A DNA stretch of 8,154 bases from a bacterium (GCA_026713745.1 JAPONU010000537.1:1-8154); one strand, 5' to 3'. Positions 1 through 6,943 are shown, numbered from the stretch's first letter. The notes: a model not told the origin generated them from the letters alone. Numbers and translations: made by a program.

Positions 1-1023
1 GCCGAAACGGCCGGGTCCGACGAGGCAGAATCGACCGGGTCCGATGAGGCAGAAGCGCCCGAGCCTGAGGAATCGGCGCCCGCGGCTGAGACGCCGGCGA
101 CCACCGAACCGGCAGACGCCAAGCGGATTGCCTACCTCTCCGCCAGCTCAGCGAACACCTTCCTGTTGGCGTCGGTGGGCGAGATGGAACGGCTCGCGGG
201 TGAGCACGGCATCGAGCTCGTCGAGTTCGACGCCCAGTTCGATGCCGATCTGCAGACCACCCAATTGCAGGACGCCGTGGCCAGCGGTCAGTACGACGGC
301 ATCATCCTGGTGGCGTTGAACGGTCCCGGACTCGTTCCCGATGTCGAGGCGGCGCTCGCAGCCGGGCTCGAAGTGGTGTTGTTCAACCAGATCGTCGGCG
401 ACGACCTGTCCACCAACGAGCCGCAGGTGGACGGGATTGCGGCGTCGATTCTTGCCCCACCGGTGATCACCGGCGAGCGGGCCGGACGGCTCACCATCGG
501 GGCGTGCGCCGGCCTCGACCCGTGCCGGGTGGTGTACCTGTTCGGCATCCGCGGCTTCCCGTTGGACGTGGCATTGCGCCAGGGGTTCGACAATGTGACG
601 GCGAGCGAATCCAACATCGAGATTGTTGCCGAGGGTGAGGGCCAGTACCTCGGCCCCGAAGGCGGGATCAACGCCATTCAGGACATCATGCAAGCCCAGC
701 CCGATTTCGATGTCGTAGTCGGCGCTGACCAGTCACTGCAGGGCGTCGAGCTTGTGCTTACGGACGAAGGCAAGCTGGACGGTGTCGCCCTGATCGGTCT
801 CGGTGGGTCGTCACCGGCGATCGACGGAGTGCGAGACGGGCGGTGGTTCGCGACGGTGTTCTACGCGCCGGCCAGCGAAGGCCGTTTCGCCATGGAGGCC
901 ATGATCGCCGCTCTCGCCGACGGCACGTACACCGGCGGCGTGGACCCCAACGGCGGCTTCGTCGACGAGGGCATGGTCACTGCGGCCAACGTGGATCAGT
1001 TCACCGCGGAGTGGGATGGCTGA
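1..1023 (+). CDS. RbsB-like ABC transporter substrate-binding protein (5' partial)
   Basis: The frame is open from the first base to TGA at 1021-1023, giving 340 visible residues; the start and any signal peptide lie upstream. Residues 1-40 are a low-complexity Ala/Glu/Pro/Thr linker, as often follows the lipidated cysteine in binding lipoproteins of Gram-positive bacteria. The folded part begins near residue 41 (KRIAYLSASSANTFLLASVG) and has the periplasmic-binding-protein fold of the ribose/galactose type: QTTQLQDAVASGQYDGIILV in the first lobe, then VVVGADQSLQGVELVL and a late FATVFYAP segment. Cys169 and Cys175 (GACAGLDPC) could form a disulfide. Its expected role is to capture a small solute outside the membrane and deliver it to the permease encoded at 2620-3594. 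The ATPase gene starts inside its 3' end, so the two are co-translated. The family is clear; the ligand is unknown and need not be a sugar. Confidence 0.9.
   Translation, partial: AETAGSDEAESTGSDEAEAPEPEESAPAAETPATTEPADAKRIAYLSASSANTFLLASVGEMERLAGEHGIELVEFDAQFDADLQTTQLQDAVASGQYDGIILVALNGPGLVPDVEAALAAGLEVVLFNQIVGDDLSTNEPQVDGIAASILAPPVITGERAGRLTIGACAGLDPCRVVYLFGIRGFPLDVALRQGFDNVTASESNIEIVAEGEGQYLGPEGGINAIQDIMQAQPDFDVVVGADQSLQGVELVLTDEGKLDGVALIGLGGSSPAIDGVRDGRWFATVFYAPASEGRFAMEAMIAALADGTYTGGVDPNGGFVDEGMVTAANVDQFTAEWDG
10..57 (+). repeat. Two tandem 24-base units in the acidic linker
   Basis: Two adjacent 24-base units (10-33 and 34-57) encode AGSDEAES and TGSDEAEA. They differ at a few bases, and the GSDEAE core is identical in both. 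The units stay in frame and lie within the unstructured linker of the binding protein. The array may continue upstream of the window edge. It looks like ordinary slippage or duplication in a linker that tolerates length change. Confidence 0.7.
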
Positions 1024-2623
1024 CCCGCAGGGCGCCGATCCTGCCCGGCAGGTAGCTGCCCACCTGGAACTGCGTGGAGTCTCCAAACGGTTCGGCGCCA
1101 CCCAGGCCATCGACTGCGCCGACATCGTCATACGGCGAGGCTCTGTCCACGCCCTGGTCGGCGAGAACGGCGCCGGAAAGTCAACCGTCGGAAAGGTCAT
1201 CTCCGGGGTCTACGCCGCAGACAGCGGATCGGTGATCTTCAACGGCCGCCGGCACAGGTTCCGATCGCCGAGACAAGCCTTCGCTGCAGGCATCACGGCC
1301 CTCGCCCAGGAACTGGCGCTCGTTCCGGATCGAAGCGTGGTCGACAACGTATTCGTGGGAGTCGAGTCGACACGCTGGGGATTCGTAGCCCGCAAGGACA
1401 TGCTGCAGCGGTTCAGGTCACTCGTGGAGCGGACGGGGATCACGATCGACCCGACCGCGATCGTGCGGACACTCAGTGTCGCGGACCAGCAGTGGGTCGA
1501 GATCCTGCGGGCCGTGGCGAGACGAGCCGAGTTCGTCATCATGGACGAGCCCTCGGCACGGCTCTCAGCGCAGGAGCGAGGTCAACTGCACCGCCTCATC
1601 GGCGCTCTGCGAGATCAACAGATCACCGTTCTCTTCATCTCGCACTTCCTGGACGAGGTTCTTGAGCTTGCCGATGCCATCACCGTCATGCGCGACGGGC
1701 GCGTCGTAAGACACACTGAACCGGCGTCGGAGACGGCGGGCTCCCTCGTCGATGCCATGATCGGGCGTGAGCTGGAAGCCAACTTCCCGCCCAAACCGCC
1801 CCGCCCGGATCCATCCCAGGTCCCGGTGCTGAGGGTCAGGGGTCTCCAGCATGCGGGGCAGAAGGGATTCGTGGCTCCGCGCTCGGGACGCTCGGAATCG
1901 CCACCTCGTACGCCGCAGCCCGCAGGGCTTGCACTCGACGTCCACGCCGGGGAGATAGTCGGGATCGCGGGCCTCGTCGGATCGGGCCGTACCGAGTTCG
2001 TGAGGTCCGTCTACGGCGCCGACACCGCACTTGCCGGCGACGTGCAGGTAGCGGGCCGCGAGGTTGGTCGCCACAGACCTCGGCGGGCGATCGCGCTCGG
2101 GATGGGCCTCATCCCCGAGTCCCGGAAGGACCAGGGGCTGGTCATGGACCGCAGCCTCCGCGAGAACATCAGCCTCCCGCACCTCCGCGTCGTCACGCGG
2201 GCGGGCCTCCTGGCCGGCAACGCCGAGCGCGAATTTGTCGCGACCGCAGCGTCGAACGCGAACGTGCGAGGCGGGACTGTCGAGACTCCTGTGCGGTTGC
2301 TGTCGGGGGGAAACCAGCAGAAGAGCCTCTTCGCGCGCTGGATGGCACCGGGCCTGAAGGTGCTCATCGCCGACGAGCCCACGAGGGGAGTCGATGTCGG
2401 CTCGAAGCGCTCGATCTACGACCTGTTGATGACAGCGGCCCGAAGCGGGCTGGCCGTGTTGCTCGTCTCTTCGGAACTCGAGGAACTGGTCGGCCTCTGT
2501 CACCGCGTGATGGTGATGCGCGAGGGACGCTTCGTGGCAGAACTCAGCCATCCCGACCTCGACGAGGCACGGATCCTGCGGCATGCCTTCGGCGAGAAGG
2601 CCGCCGCGGCACAGATCTCGTGA
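1016..2623 (+). CDS. RbsA/MglA-type sugar ABC transporter ATPase, two fused nucleotide-binding domains
   Basis: This 535-residue protein has two nucleotide-binding domains in tandem, the usual size for the carbohydrate-uptake-2 family; it powers import on the inner face of the membrane. Domain 1 has Walker A GENGAGKST (49-57), Q-loop Gln98, a degenerate signature LSVADQQ (153-159), Walker B FVIMDE (173-178) and H-loop His210. Domain 2 has the degenerate Walker A GLVGSGRTE (319-327), where Arg replaces the Lys, a proper signature LLSGGNQQK (428-436), Walker B VLIADE (449-454) and Ser-Ser in place of the H-loop His. This asymmetry is normal for RbsA and implies one fully competent ATP site. An Arg/Pro/Ser-rich stretch (about 278-303) enlarges the start of domain 2. 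The ATG at 1016 overlaps the preceding gene by 8 bases and has GGAG at 1008-1011, four bases upstream. The substrate cannot be read from this subunit. Confidence 0.95.
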   Translation: MADPQGADPARQVAAHLELRGVSKRFGATQAIDCADIVIRRGSVHALVGENGAGKSTVGKVISGVYAADSGSVIFNGRRHRFRSPRQAFAAGITALAQELALVPDRSVVDNVFVGVESTRWGFVARKDMLQRFRSLVERTGITIDPTAIVRTLSVADQQWVEILRAVARRAEFVIMDEPSARLSAQERGQLHRLIGALRDQQITVLFISHFLDEVLELADAITVMRDGRVVRHTEPASETAGSLVDAMIGRELEANFPPKPPRPDPSQVPVLRVRGLQHAGQKGFVAPRSGRSESPPRTPQPAGLALDVHAGEIVGIAGLVGSGRTEFVRSVYGADTALAGDVQVAGREVGRHRPRRAIALGMGLIPESRKDQGLVMDRSLRENISLPHLRVVTRAGLLAGNAEREFVATAASNANVRGGTVETPVRLLSGGNQQKSLFARWMAPGLKVLIADEPTRGVDVGSKRSIYDLLMTAARSGLAVLLVSSELEELVGLCHRVMVMREGRFVAELSHPDLDEARILRHAFGEKAAAAQIS

Positions 2624-3594
2624 CTGATCCGACCACACAATCACGCTTGCCGACGCCTGGCCGGTACCTGGCTGTCGTGGCCCGCTACGGAATCGTCTGG
2701 GTGACCCTTGCCCTGTTCGTGCTGCTCGCTGTCACCACTGACGGATTCTTGACCGGGCCGAACCTGCGCAACGTGCTCGACCAGCAGGCGACCCTGCTCA
2801 TTGCCGCCTCTGTCGCCACCCTCACGATGATCGCCGGCGGCTTCGACGTGTCGATCTCGGCGGTCGCGGTGGTCGCACCGCTGGTGGCTCTACGGGTTGA
2901 GAACGCCACCGGCTCGGTAGCGCCGGCGCTGCTCGTGGGGTGCTTGTTCGGTCTGGGCGTTGGGACCGCCAACGGCTGGATAGTGGCTTTCGCCCGGATC
3001 AACTCCTTCATCACAACCCTGGCCACGTCATTCGTTGTGTTCGGGATCGGCTACGTAGCGAGCGAGCGCAGCATCCTGCGGCCCGATGGTGACGGCTTCC
3101 AAAGGGTTGCCCGCACCCGGCTGGCGGAACTGACCACCGCCACATGGATCTCGCTGGCGGTGGTGGCTGTGGCCTGGATCTTGCTGGCCGGCACGCGCTT
3201 CGGCCGCCACGTGTACGCCACGGGCGGTAACGCGGAGGCCGCGAGGCTCGCCGGGGTGCGCACGCGTCTGGTCGTCGTGACCGTCTTCGCCCTGTCGGGG
3301 CTGGCCTCGGGTCTCGCGGGCGTCGTGGCGGCCTCCAGGACTATCAGCGCCACGCCGTCTGACGACTTCAGCTTCGTGTTCGGCGTCATCGCCGCCATCG
3401 TCGTCGGCGGCACCTCCATCGCCGGCGGCACCGGCGCGGTGTGGAGGACGCTGCTCGGCGCCTTCTTCATCGCCTTCATGATCAACGGCTTCAACCTCCA
3501 TCAGATCGACCCGATCTGGCAACGGATCATCCAAGGCCTCGTGATCCTGCTGGCCGTCGCGACCGACGCCTGGTCAAGAGCCAGGCGCACCTAG
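2620..3594 (+). CDS. RbsC-type ABC transporter permease
   Basis: This 324-residue membrane protein belongs to the RbsC/AraH permease family and would form the pore as a homodimer above the fused ATPase. Hydrophobic segments lie roughly at 22-39, 55-93 (two helices), 100-122, 127-147, 173-191, 218-238, 252-270, 275-290 and 303-315. Family hallmarks are the early loop IAGGFDVSIS (71-80), where most sugar permeases read G-I-D-L-S; the cytoplasmic coupling region VYATGGNAEAARLAGV (198-213); and VVGGTSIAGGTG (261-272). The GTG start at 2620 shares the bases GTGA with the ATPase stop. No good ribosome-binding site sits at the usual distance, so translational coupling is likely. The length is typical and no break is seen. 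It completes a three-gene importer. Confidence 0.93.
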   Translation: MTDPTTQSRLPTPGRYLAVVARYGIVWVTLALFVLLAVTTDGFLTGPNLRNVLDQQATLLIAASVATLTMIAGGFDVSISAVAVVAPLVALRVENATGSVAPALLVGCLFGLGVGTANGWIVAFARINSFITTLATSFVVFGIGYVASERSILRPDGDGFQRVARTRLAELTTATWISLAVVAVAWILLAGTRFGRHVYATGGNAEAARLAGVRTRLVVVTVFALSGLASGLAGVVAASRTISATPSDDFSFVFGVIAAIVVGGTSIAGGTGAVWRTLLGAFFIAFMINGFNLHQIDPIWQRIIQGLVILLAVATDAWSRARRT

Positions 3595-3628
3595 CTCGAC
3601 CCGACACCCGCCCTCAACCCGACAACCC

Positions 3629-3644
3629 GAAAGGCGCAATGATG
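3629..3644 (+). promoter_or_regulatory. Ribosome-binding site and double ATG of the racemase gene
   Basis: GAAAGG at 3629-3634 precedes two consecutive in-frame ATG codons at 3639 and 3642, with spacings of 4 and 7 bases. The second spacing is closer to the usual optimum, so the protein may really begin at the second Met (MRIHIVV). The same frame is open further upstream, but that part overlaps the permease gene and has no family similarity, so the longer start is rejected. Confidence 0.6.
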
Positions 3645-4370
3645 AGAATCCACATCGTCGTTCCGATCACGTCTGACTCCTTCAACGACCAGATCACCGA
3701 GGAGGCCCGCAGCTTTCTCGGAGACGACGTGGGCTTGGAGGTGTCGTGCCTTCGGTACGGTCCCGCCTCGATCGAGTCGTTCTACGACGAGGTCTTGGCC
3801 GGCCCCGCGATCCTCTCAGAGGTGGTGCAGGCCGCGGCCGGGGGAGCGGACGCCGTGTTCATCACCTGTTTCGGCGATCCAGCGGTTCCCGCTGCCAGGG
3901 AACTGGTGGACATCCCCGTCGTGGGCGGCTTCGAACCCGCGGTATCGACTGCCCTGAATCTCGGCGAGCGCTTCTCGGTGGTCACGGTTCTGGAGAACGT
4001 CGTGCCGATGATCTCGGGGTTGGCGACCCGCATGGGAATCGCCGGCCGCATGGCGTCGGTCGAGGTGATAGACACGCCCGTCCTCGAGTTGCACGACGGC
4101 GAGATGCTCCTCAAGGGCCTATTCGAAGCGTCGTGTCGAGCCCTATCCGCCGGCGCCGACGCTCTGGTGCTCGGATGCACAGGAATGCTCGGCGTCGCGG
4201 CGGCACTACAGGCCCGGCTTGAGTCCGAGCGTGTAAGCGTGCCGGTGGTCGATCCGACCGGCGCCGCCCTCGGGATGCTGCTGACCATGCACTCGATGGG
4301 CCTCAAGCCAAGCCGCACGACCTACATGCCTCCACCCGACAAGGAGCGAACCAGCGCAATCGGCGTTTAG
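3639..4370 (+). CDS. Asp/Glu/hydantoin racemase family protein
   Basis: The 243-residue product has the size and layout of cofactor-independent two-cysteine racemases (hydantoin or allantoin racemase, aspartate racemase). The first strand is MRIHIVVPIT, followed by GPASIESFYDE (41-51), typical of hydantoin racemase-like members. The two expected catalytic cysteines are present: Cys77 in ITCFGDPA and Cys180 in VLGCTGM, one per half of the pseudosymmetric fold, which in this family deprotonate and reprotonate the substrate from opposite faces. GGFEPA (96-101) follows the first cysteine loop. The protein is soluble, with no signal peptide. It sits 44 bases after the permease gene, so it probably acts on the imported compound or its product. 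Related folds include maleate isomerase and arylmalonate decarboxylase; two cysteines argue against the single-cysteine decarboxylase. The family is secure and the substrate is not. Confidence 0.87.
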   Translation: MMRIHIVVPITSDSFNDQITEEARSFLGDDVGLEVSCLRYGPASIESFYDEVLAGPAILSEVVQAAAGGADAVFITCFGDPAVPAARELVDIPVVGGFEPAVSTALNLGERFSVVTVLENVVPMISGLATRMGIAGRMASVEVIDTPVLELHDGEMLLKGLFEASCRALSAGADALVLGCTGMLGVAAALQARLESERVSVPVVDPTGAALGMLLTMHSMGLKPSRTTYMPPPDKERTSAIGV

Positions 4371-4387
4371 AGGATCGGAGCCCGACA

Positions 4388-4408
4388 CGGCCCGTGCCAC
4401 ACGGGTTG
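4388..4408 (+). promoter_or_regulatory. Hairpin between the racemase and acyl-CoA dehydrogenase genes
   Basis: CCCGTG (4391-4396) and CACGGG (4400-4405) are perfect inverted arms around a three-base loop CCA. The stem extends by two G-U pairs and one C-G pair to 4388-4408. An alternative palindrome, CACGG-C-CCGTG, occupies 4386-4396. The hairpin ends nine bases before the ATG at 4417 and covers most of the 46-base spacer. No T-tract follows, so it is a poor intrinsic terminator; it could modulate translation, stabilise an mRNA end or be a protein-binding site. The structure is read directly; the function is inference. Confidence 0.4.
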
Positions 4409-4416
4409 GCAAGGCC

Positions 4417-5577
4417 ATGCTCGCCGCGCCGTCGATCTACGACGAGACCCACGAGCTGTTCCGCGAGAGCTTCGCCGCATTCGTAGCTGAGGAGATGGTT
4501 CCGCACTACGAGCGCTGGGAAACCAACGGCATCGTCGAGCGAGCCATCTTCGAGATCGCGGGGGCACACGGGTTCTTGGGCATGGCGATTCCCGAGACTC
4601 ATGGCGGTGGCGGCGTCGACGACTTCCGGTTCAACGCGATCATCAGTGAGGAGTTGGCTCACGCGGGCATGGGTGGCGCGGCACTTGCATTGACGCTGCA
4701 CAACGACATCGTGACCCCCTACTTCGTGGAGTACTGCACAGAAGAACAGGCCCAGCGCTGGCTTCCGGGCATCGCCTCGGGTGAGCTGATCACAGCTTTG
4801 GCGATGACCGAACCCCGGACCGGCTCGGACCTCGCCGCCATCTCGACGACGGCCCGCCGCGATGGCGACGAGTACGTCCTCAACGGCGCCAAGACGTTCA
4901 TCACCAACGGCATCAACGCCGACCTGGTCGTGGTCGCGTGCCGGACCGCCCAGAACCCCTCAGATCGACGAGGAGGCATTTCGCTCCTCGTGGTCGAGCG
5001 CGACATGGACGGGTTTGAGCGCGGTCGGAACCTCGCCAAGATCGGGCAGCACTCCAACGACACCGCTGAGCTCTTCTTCACCGACGCGCGCGTGCCGGTC
5101 GAGAATCGACTCGGTGAGGAGGGTCGCGGCTTCGGGTACCTGTCGTCCAACCTCGCCCAGGAGCGCCTCTCCATCGGCGTGTTCGGCTGCGCCGTCGCTC
5201 AGGCCGCCCTCGACTGGACCGTCGACTACGTGAAGGAACGGACCGCGTTCGGGCAACCCGTCGCTGAGTTCCAGAACACCAAGTTCGTCCTGGCCGAAGT
5301 CGCGACCGAAGTCGCGGTCACCCGATCCTTCGTGAACAGCTGCGTGATGCGCCACTGCAATCGGCAACTCGACGCCGTGGACGCGGCAATGGCGAAAATG
5401 TGGGCGACCGAGGTCCAAGGCCGGGTCGTCGACCGCTGCCTGCAACTCTTCGGGGGCTACGGCTACACAACCGAGTATCCCATCGGGCGCGCGTACGCCG
5501 ACGCCCGAGTCACCCGCATCTACGGGGGGACCTCCGAGATCATGAAGACCATCGTCGCCAAGGCCCTCCTGGCCTGA
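4417..5577 (+). CDS. Acyl-CoA dehydrogenase, long-chain/isovaleryl-type active site
   Basis: This 386-residue flavoprotein is full length for the family and would introduce a 2,3-double bond into an acyl-CoA, passing electrons to electron-transfer flavoprotein. The order is normal: helical N-terminal domain (about 8-120), the beta-domain FAD/substrate motif MTEPRTGSD (130-138) with TFITNG, then a C-terminal helical domain with RTAFGQPVAEFQ, LQLFGGYGYTTEYPIGRAYAD and IYGGTSEIMK. The position of the catalytic Glu in medium-chain enzymes (YEGT) is Gly370 here. Glu249 in AQERLSIG aligns with the alternative catalytic Glu used by long-chain and isovaleryl-CoA dehydrogenases, so the enzyme should be active. 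Sequence around both sites resembles mitochondrial long-chain acyl-CoA dehydrogenase. ATG 4417 is the only sensible start; only a close AAGG (4411-4414) precedes it. Its place behind the racemase suggests shared catabolism; chain length and branching are unknown. Confidence 0.92.
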   Translation: MLAAPSIYDETHELFRESFAAFVAEEMVPHYERWETNGIVERAIFEIAGAHGFLGMAIPETHGGGGVDDFRFNAIISEELAHAGMGGAALALTLHNDIVTPYFVEYCTEEQAQRWLPGIASGELITALAMTEPRTGSDLAAISTTARRDGDEYVLNGAKTFITNGINADLVVVACRTAQNPSDRRGGISLLVVERDMDGFERGRNLAKIGQHSNDTAELFFTDARVPVENRLGEEGRGFGYLSSNLAQERLSIGVFGCAVAQAALDWTVDYVKERTAFGQPVAEFQNTKFVLAEVATEVAVTRSFVNSCVMRHCNRQLDAVDAAMAKMWATEVQGRVVDRCLQLFGGYGYTTEYPIGRAYADARVTRIYGGTSEIMKTIVAKALLA

Positions 5578-5745
5578 CCTCCAGCGATCAGGCCGTAAGG
5601 CTGAGACTCAATCCGAACAGCCCGTATGAAACAGTGAAGATGTGGGCGGGGCTCCACGTCACGGAGGCCCTCCGGTCAGGTTGAGCGGGGGAATTGGAGT
5701 TCGCCGCGGGTGCTGATGGCGACGGTGTTGACGCCTGTTGGGGTT
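5578..5745. other. Convergent intergenic gap
   Basis: These 168 bases separate the stop codons of two converging units. Two small G+C-rich dyads are visible: GTGG...CCAC at 5643-5657 (with an inner GC pairing and one bulged base) and CGGA...TCCG at 5662-5674. Neither is followed by a T-run on either strand, so I do not call a terminator, although one is expected here for both units. On the minus strand, 5735-5676 reads as a short frame with almost all codons ending in C, without a start codon, ending in TGA (5678-5676); see findings. Confidence 0.5.
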
Positions 5746-6567
5746 TCAGGTGAGTTGGTAGTCGGCGACGGTGCAGCCGACGGCGAAGATGGGGATCGGG
5801 GCGTAGAAGTGGACGGCGCCGGGGGTGCCTTCGGCTGCGGCGCTGACGGCGATGAAGGTGCGGATCTCGAAGCCGCCCTGGCCGGCGCGGGCGTACACCT
5901 CGGCGTCGTCGTAGCCGCAGAGGGCCTCTCGGTCGTTGCGGCACCAGCGGTCCAGAAACTCCCGGTCCCAGGGCTCGTTGATCCTCCCGGAGTCGGGGGT
6001 GGCGGGCCAGTGCGAGATGCCGCCGGTGCCGATGATGGCGATCCGTTCGGGTGCGGCGTCGGCGGCGCGTCGCAGGGCCTCTCCGAAGGCCCAGGCCCGG
6101 TGCAGAGGTGCCAGCGGCGGTCCCTGACAGTTGATGTTGGCGGGGATGATCGGTACGTCGAAGTGGGGGGTGAGGAAGTGCAGCGGCACGGCGATGCCGT
6201 GGTCGAACAGCCACTCCTCGGCGTAGGCCACGTCGATGGTCTGCATGACTTCGCCGATGATGCGCCCCGAGAGGTCGCGGTTTCCCGGCGCCCGGAACTT
6301 GTCGATTCCCAGCCAGTCGGGGTCCTCGATGGGGCCGTCGTAGCCCTCGGCCATCCCGAGGGCGAAGGCGGGCATGTTGTTCATGAAGAAGTTGGCGAAG
6401 TGCTCGGCCGCCACGACGATGAGGGCGTCGGGCCGGGCGGCCTCGAGCCTCTCCCGCATCCCGTCGAGTGCCTCGTAGAATCGGTCGCGCACTTCGGGGT
6501 CGGCCCGTTCGGCCCGGCCGGTGATGCCGGGCGCGTGGCTGCACACGCCGGCGTAGACCAGCGGCAC
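5746..6567 (-). CDS. Class III extradiol ring-cleavage dioxygenase, LigB-type catalytic subunit
   Basis: This 273-residue protein belongs to the LigB superfamily of non-haem Fe(II) enzymes that open catecholic rings next to the hydroxyl pair. The residues known from protocatechuate 4,5-dioxygenase LigB can be matched: iron ligands His11 (CSHAPG), His56 (AAEHFANFF) and Glu234 (GGFEIRTF), and the acid-base His186 (GTGGISHWP). The GTG start has a strong upstream GGAGGGAG on the minus strand, four bases away, and lies one base after the stop of the small-subunit gene. ANINCQGPPLAPLHRAWAFG matches the region before helix packing in LigB. The ring substrate is uncertain: protocatechuate, homoprotocatechuate, gallate, a dihydroxyphenylpropionate or an aminophenol are all possible for this superfamily. 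The neighbouring aldehyde dehydrogenase favours a substrate whose cleavage product is a muconic semialdehyde. Confidence 0.9.
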   Translation of the reverse strand: MPLVYAGVCSHAPGITGRAERADPEVRDRFYEALDGMRERLEAARPDALIVVAAEHFANFFMNNMPAFALGMAEGYDGPIEDPDWLGIDKFRAPGNRDLSGRIIGEVMQTIDVAYAEEWLFDHGIAVPLHFLTPHFDVPIIPANINCQGPPLAPLHRAWAFGEALRRAADAAPERIAIIGTGGISHWPATPDSGRINEPWDREFLDRWCRNDREALCGYDDAEVYARAGQGGFEIRTFIAVSAAAEGTPGAVHFYAPIPIFAVGCTVADYQLT

Positions 6568-6568
6568 C

Positions 6569-6943
6569 TCAGCTCCCTCCCTCGCCGGGCTCCCCCGGCG
6601 TCCCGGATTGGCCGAGCCGGGCGGCGTGGGCCTCGGTGCCCTCGTAGCCGACCATGGCGTAGACGCCCTCGCGGACCGGGCCGTGGCGGGTGATGCCGTC
6701 GCGCATGCGCTGCAGGTAGTCGCTCCATTCGATCCGGTGCAGTGCGGCGAAGTGCATGAGGATCTGGCCGTTCACGCCGAGGTGAAACAGCAGCCCAATG
6801 TCAACGTCGACGAGCGCCTCGACCTCCTCGCCGGTGAGTTCGTAGCCCGCCAGGGCGCCCCGGCGGTCGGCGGCGTAGCGCTCCTGCAGCGCCGGGTCGC
6901 GGTTCAGGTGGTAGAGGAACTTCTGCACGTAGTAGAGGCTCAT
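6569..6943 (-). CDS. LigA-type small subunit of the extradiol dioxygenase
   Basis: This 124-residue protein starts MSLYYVQKFLYHLNRDPAL and fits the LigA domain: a mostly helical unit with an N-R-D-P...R-Y-A-A-D pattern, a Y-E-L-T-G-E-E turn and a helix ending in H-F-A-A-L. In protocatechuate 4,5-dioxygenase the corresponding alpha subunit caps the beta-subunit active site and helps bind the substrate carboxylate. The C-terminal part (YLQRMRDGI, about 85-93, then a Gly-rich tail) also parallels LigA. The ATG at 6943-6941 overlaps the stop of the aldehyde dehydrogenase gene as ATGA, with GGAGA four bases upstream. A longer reading of the same frame runs back under the dehydrogenase gene but becomes Arg/Pro-rich nonsense and is rejected. 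Tight linkage to the LigB gene supports a two-subunit enzyme. Confidence 0.85.
   Translation of the reverse strand: MSLYYVQKFLYHLNRDPALQERYAADRRGALAGYELTGEEVEALVDVDIGLLFHLGVNGQILMHFAALHRIEWSDYLQRMRDGITRHGPVREGVYAMVGYEGTEAHAARLGQSGTPGEPGEGGS

Noticed and set aside
1465..1485. Degenerate first signature motif and second Walker A of the ATPase as signs of a decaying gene
   Set aside because: The same asymmetric degeneracy is standard in functional RbsA-type ATPases, so it is not evidence of a pseudogene.
1565..2644. A 359-codon open frame on the minus strand opposite the ATPase gene
   Set aside because: It is antisense to a protein with full ABC ATPase motifs, and its own translation is rich in Arg, His and Asp with no recognisable domain. 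Long antisense frames are expected at this G+C content.
3441..3638. A longer N-terminus for the racemase starting inside the permease gene
   Set aside because: The extra 66 residues are the permease gene read in another frame and are Arg/Asp/Pro-rich. The family fold begins at MRIHIVV, directly after a ribosome-binding site.
5643..5674. Short inverted repeats as an intrinsic terminator for either unit
   Set aside because: Stems are only four to six pairs, one with a bulge, and no T-tract follows on either strand. Termination may occur here but the sequence does not show it convincingly.
5588..6544. A 318-codon minus-strand frame running through the dioxygenase gene into the convergent gap
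   Set aside because: It is Arg/Pro/His-rich shadow sequence in another frame of the dioxygenase gene, and its codons in the gap lack the C/G third-position bias.
5710..6693. A 327-codon open frame on the plus strand opposite the dioxygenase genes
   Set aside because: The translation is Gly/Val/Asp-rich low complexity with no motif, while the opposite strand carries all LigB active-site residues. It is a shadow.
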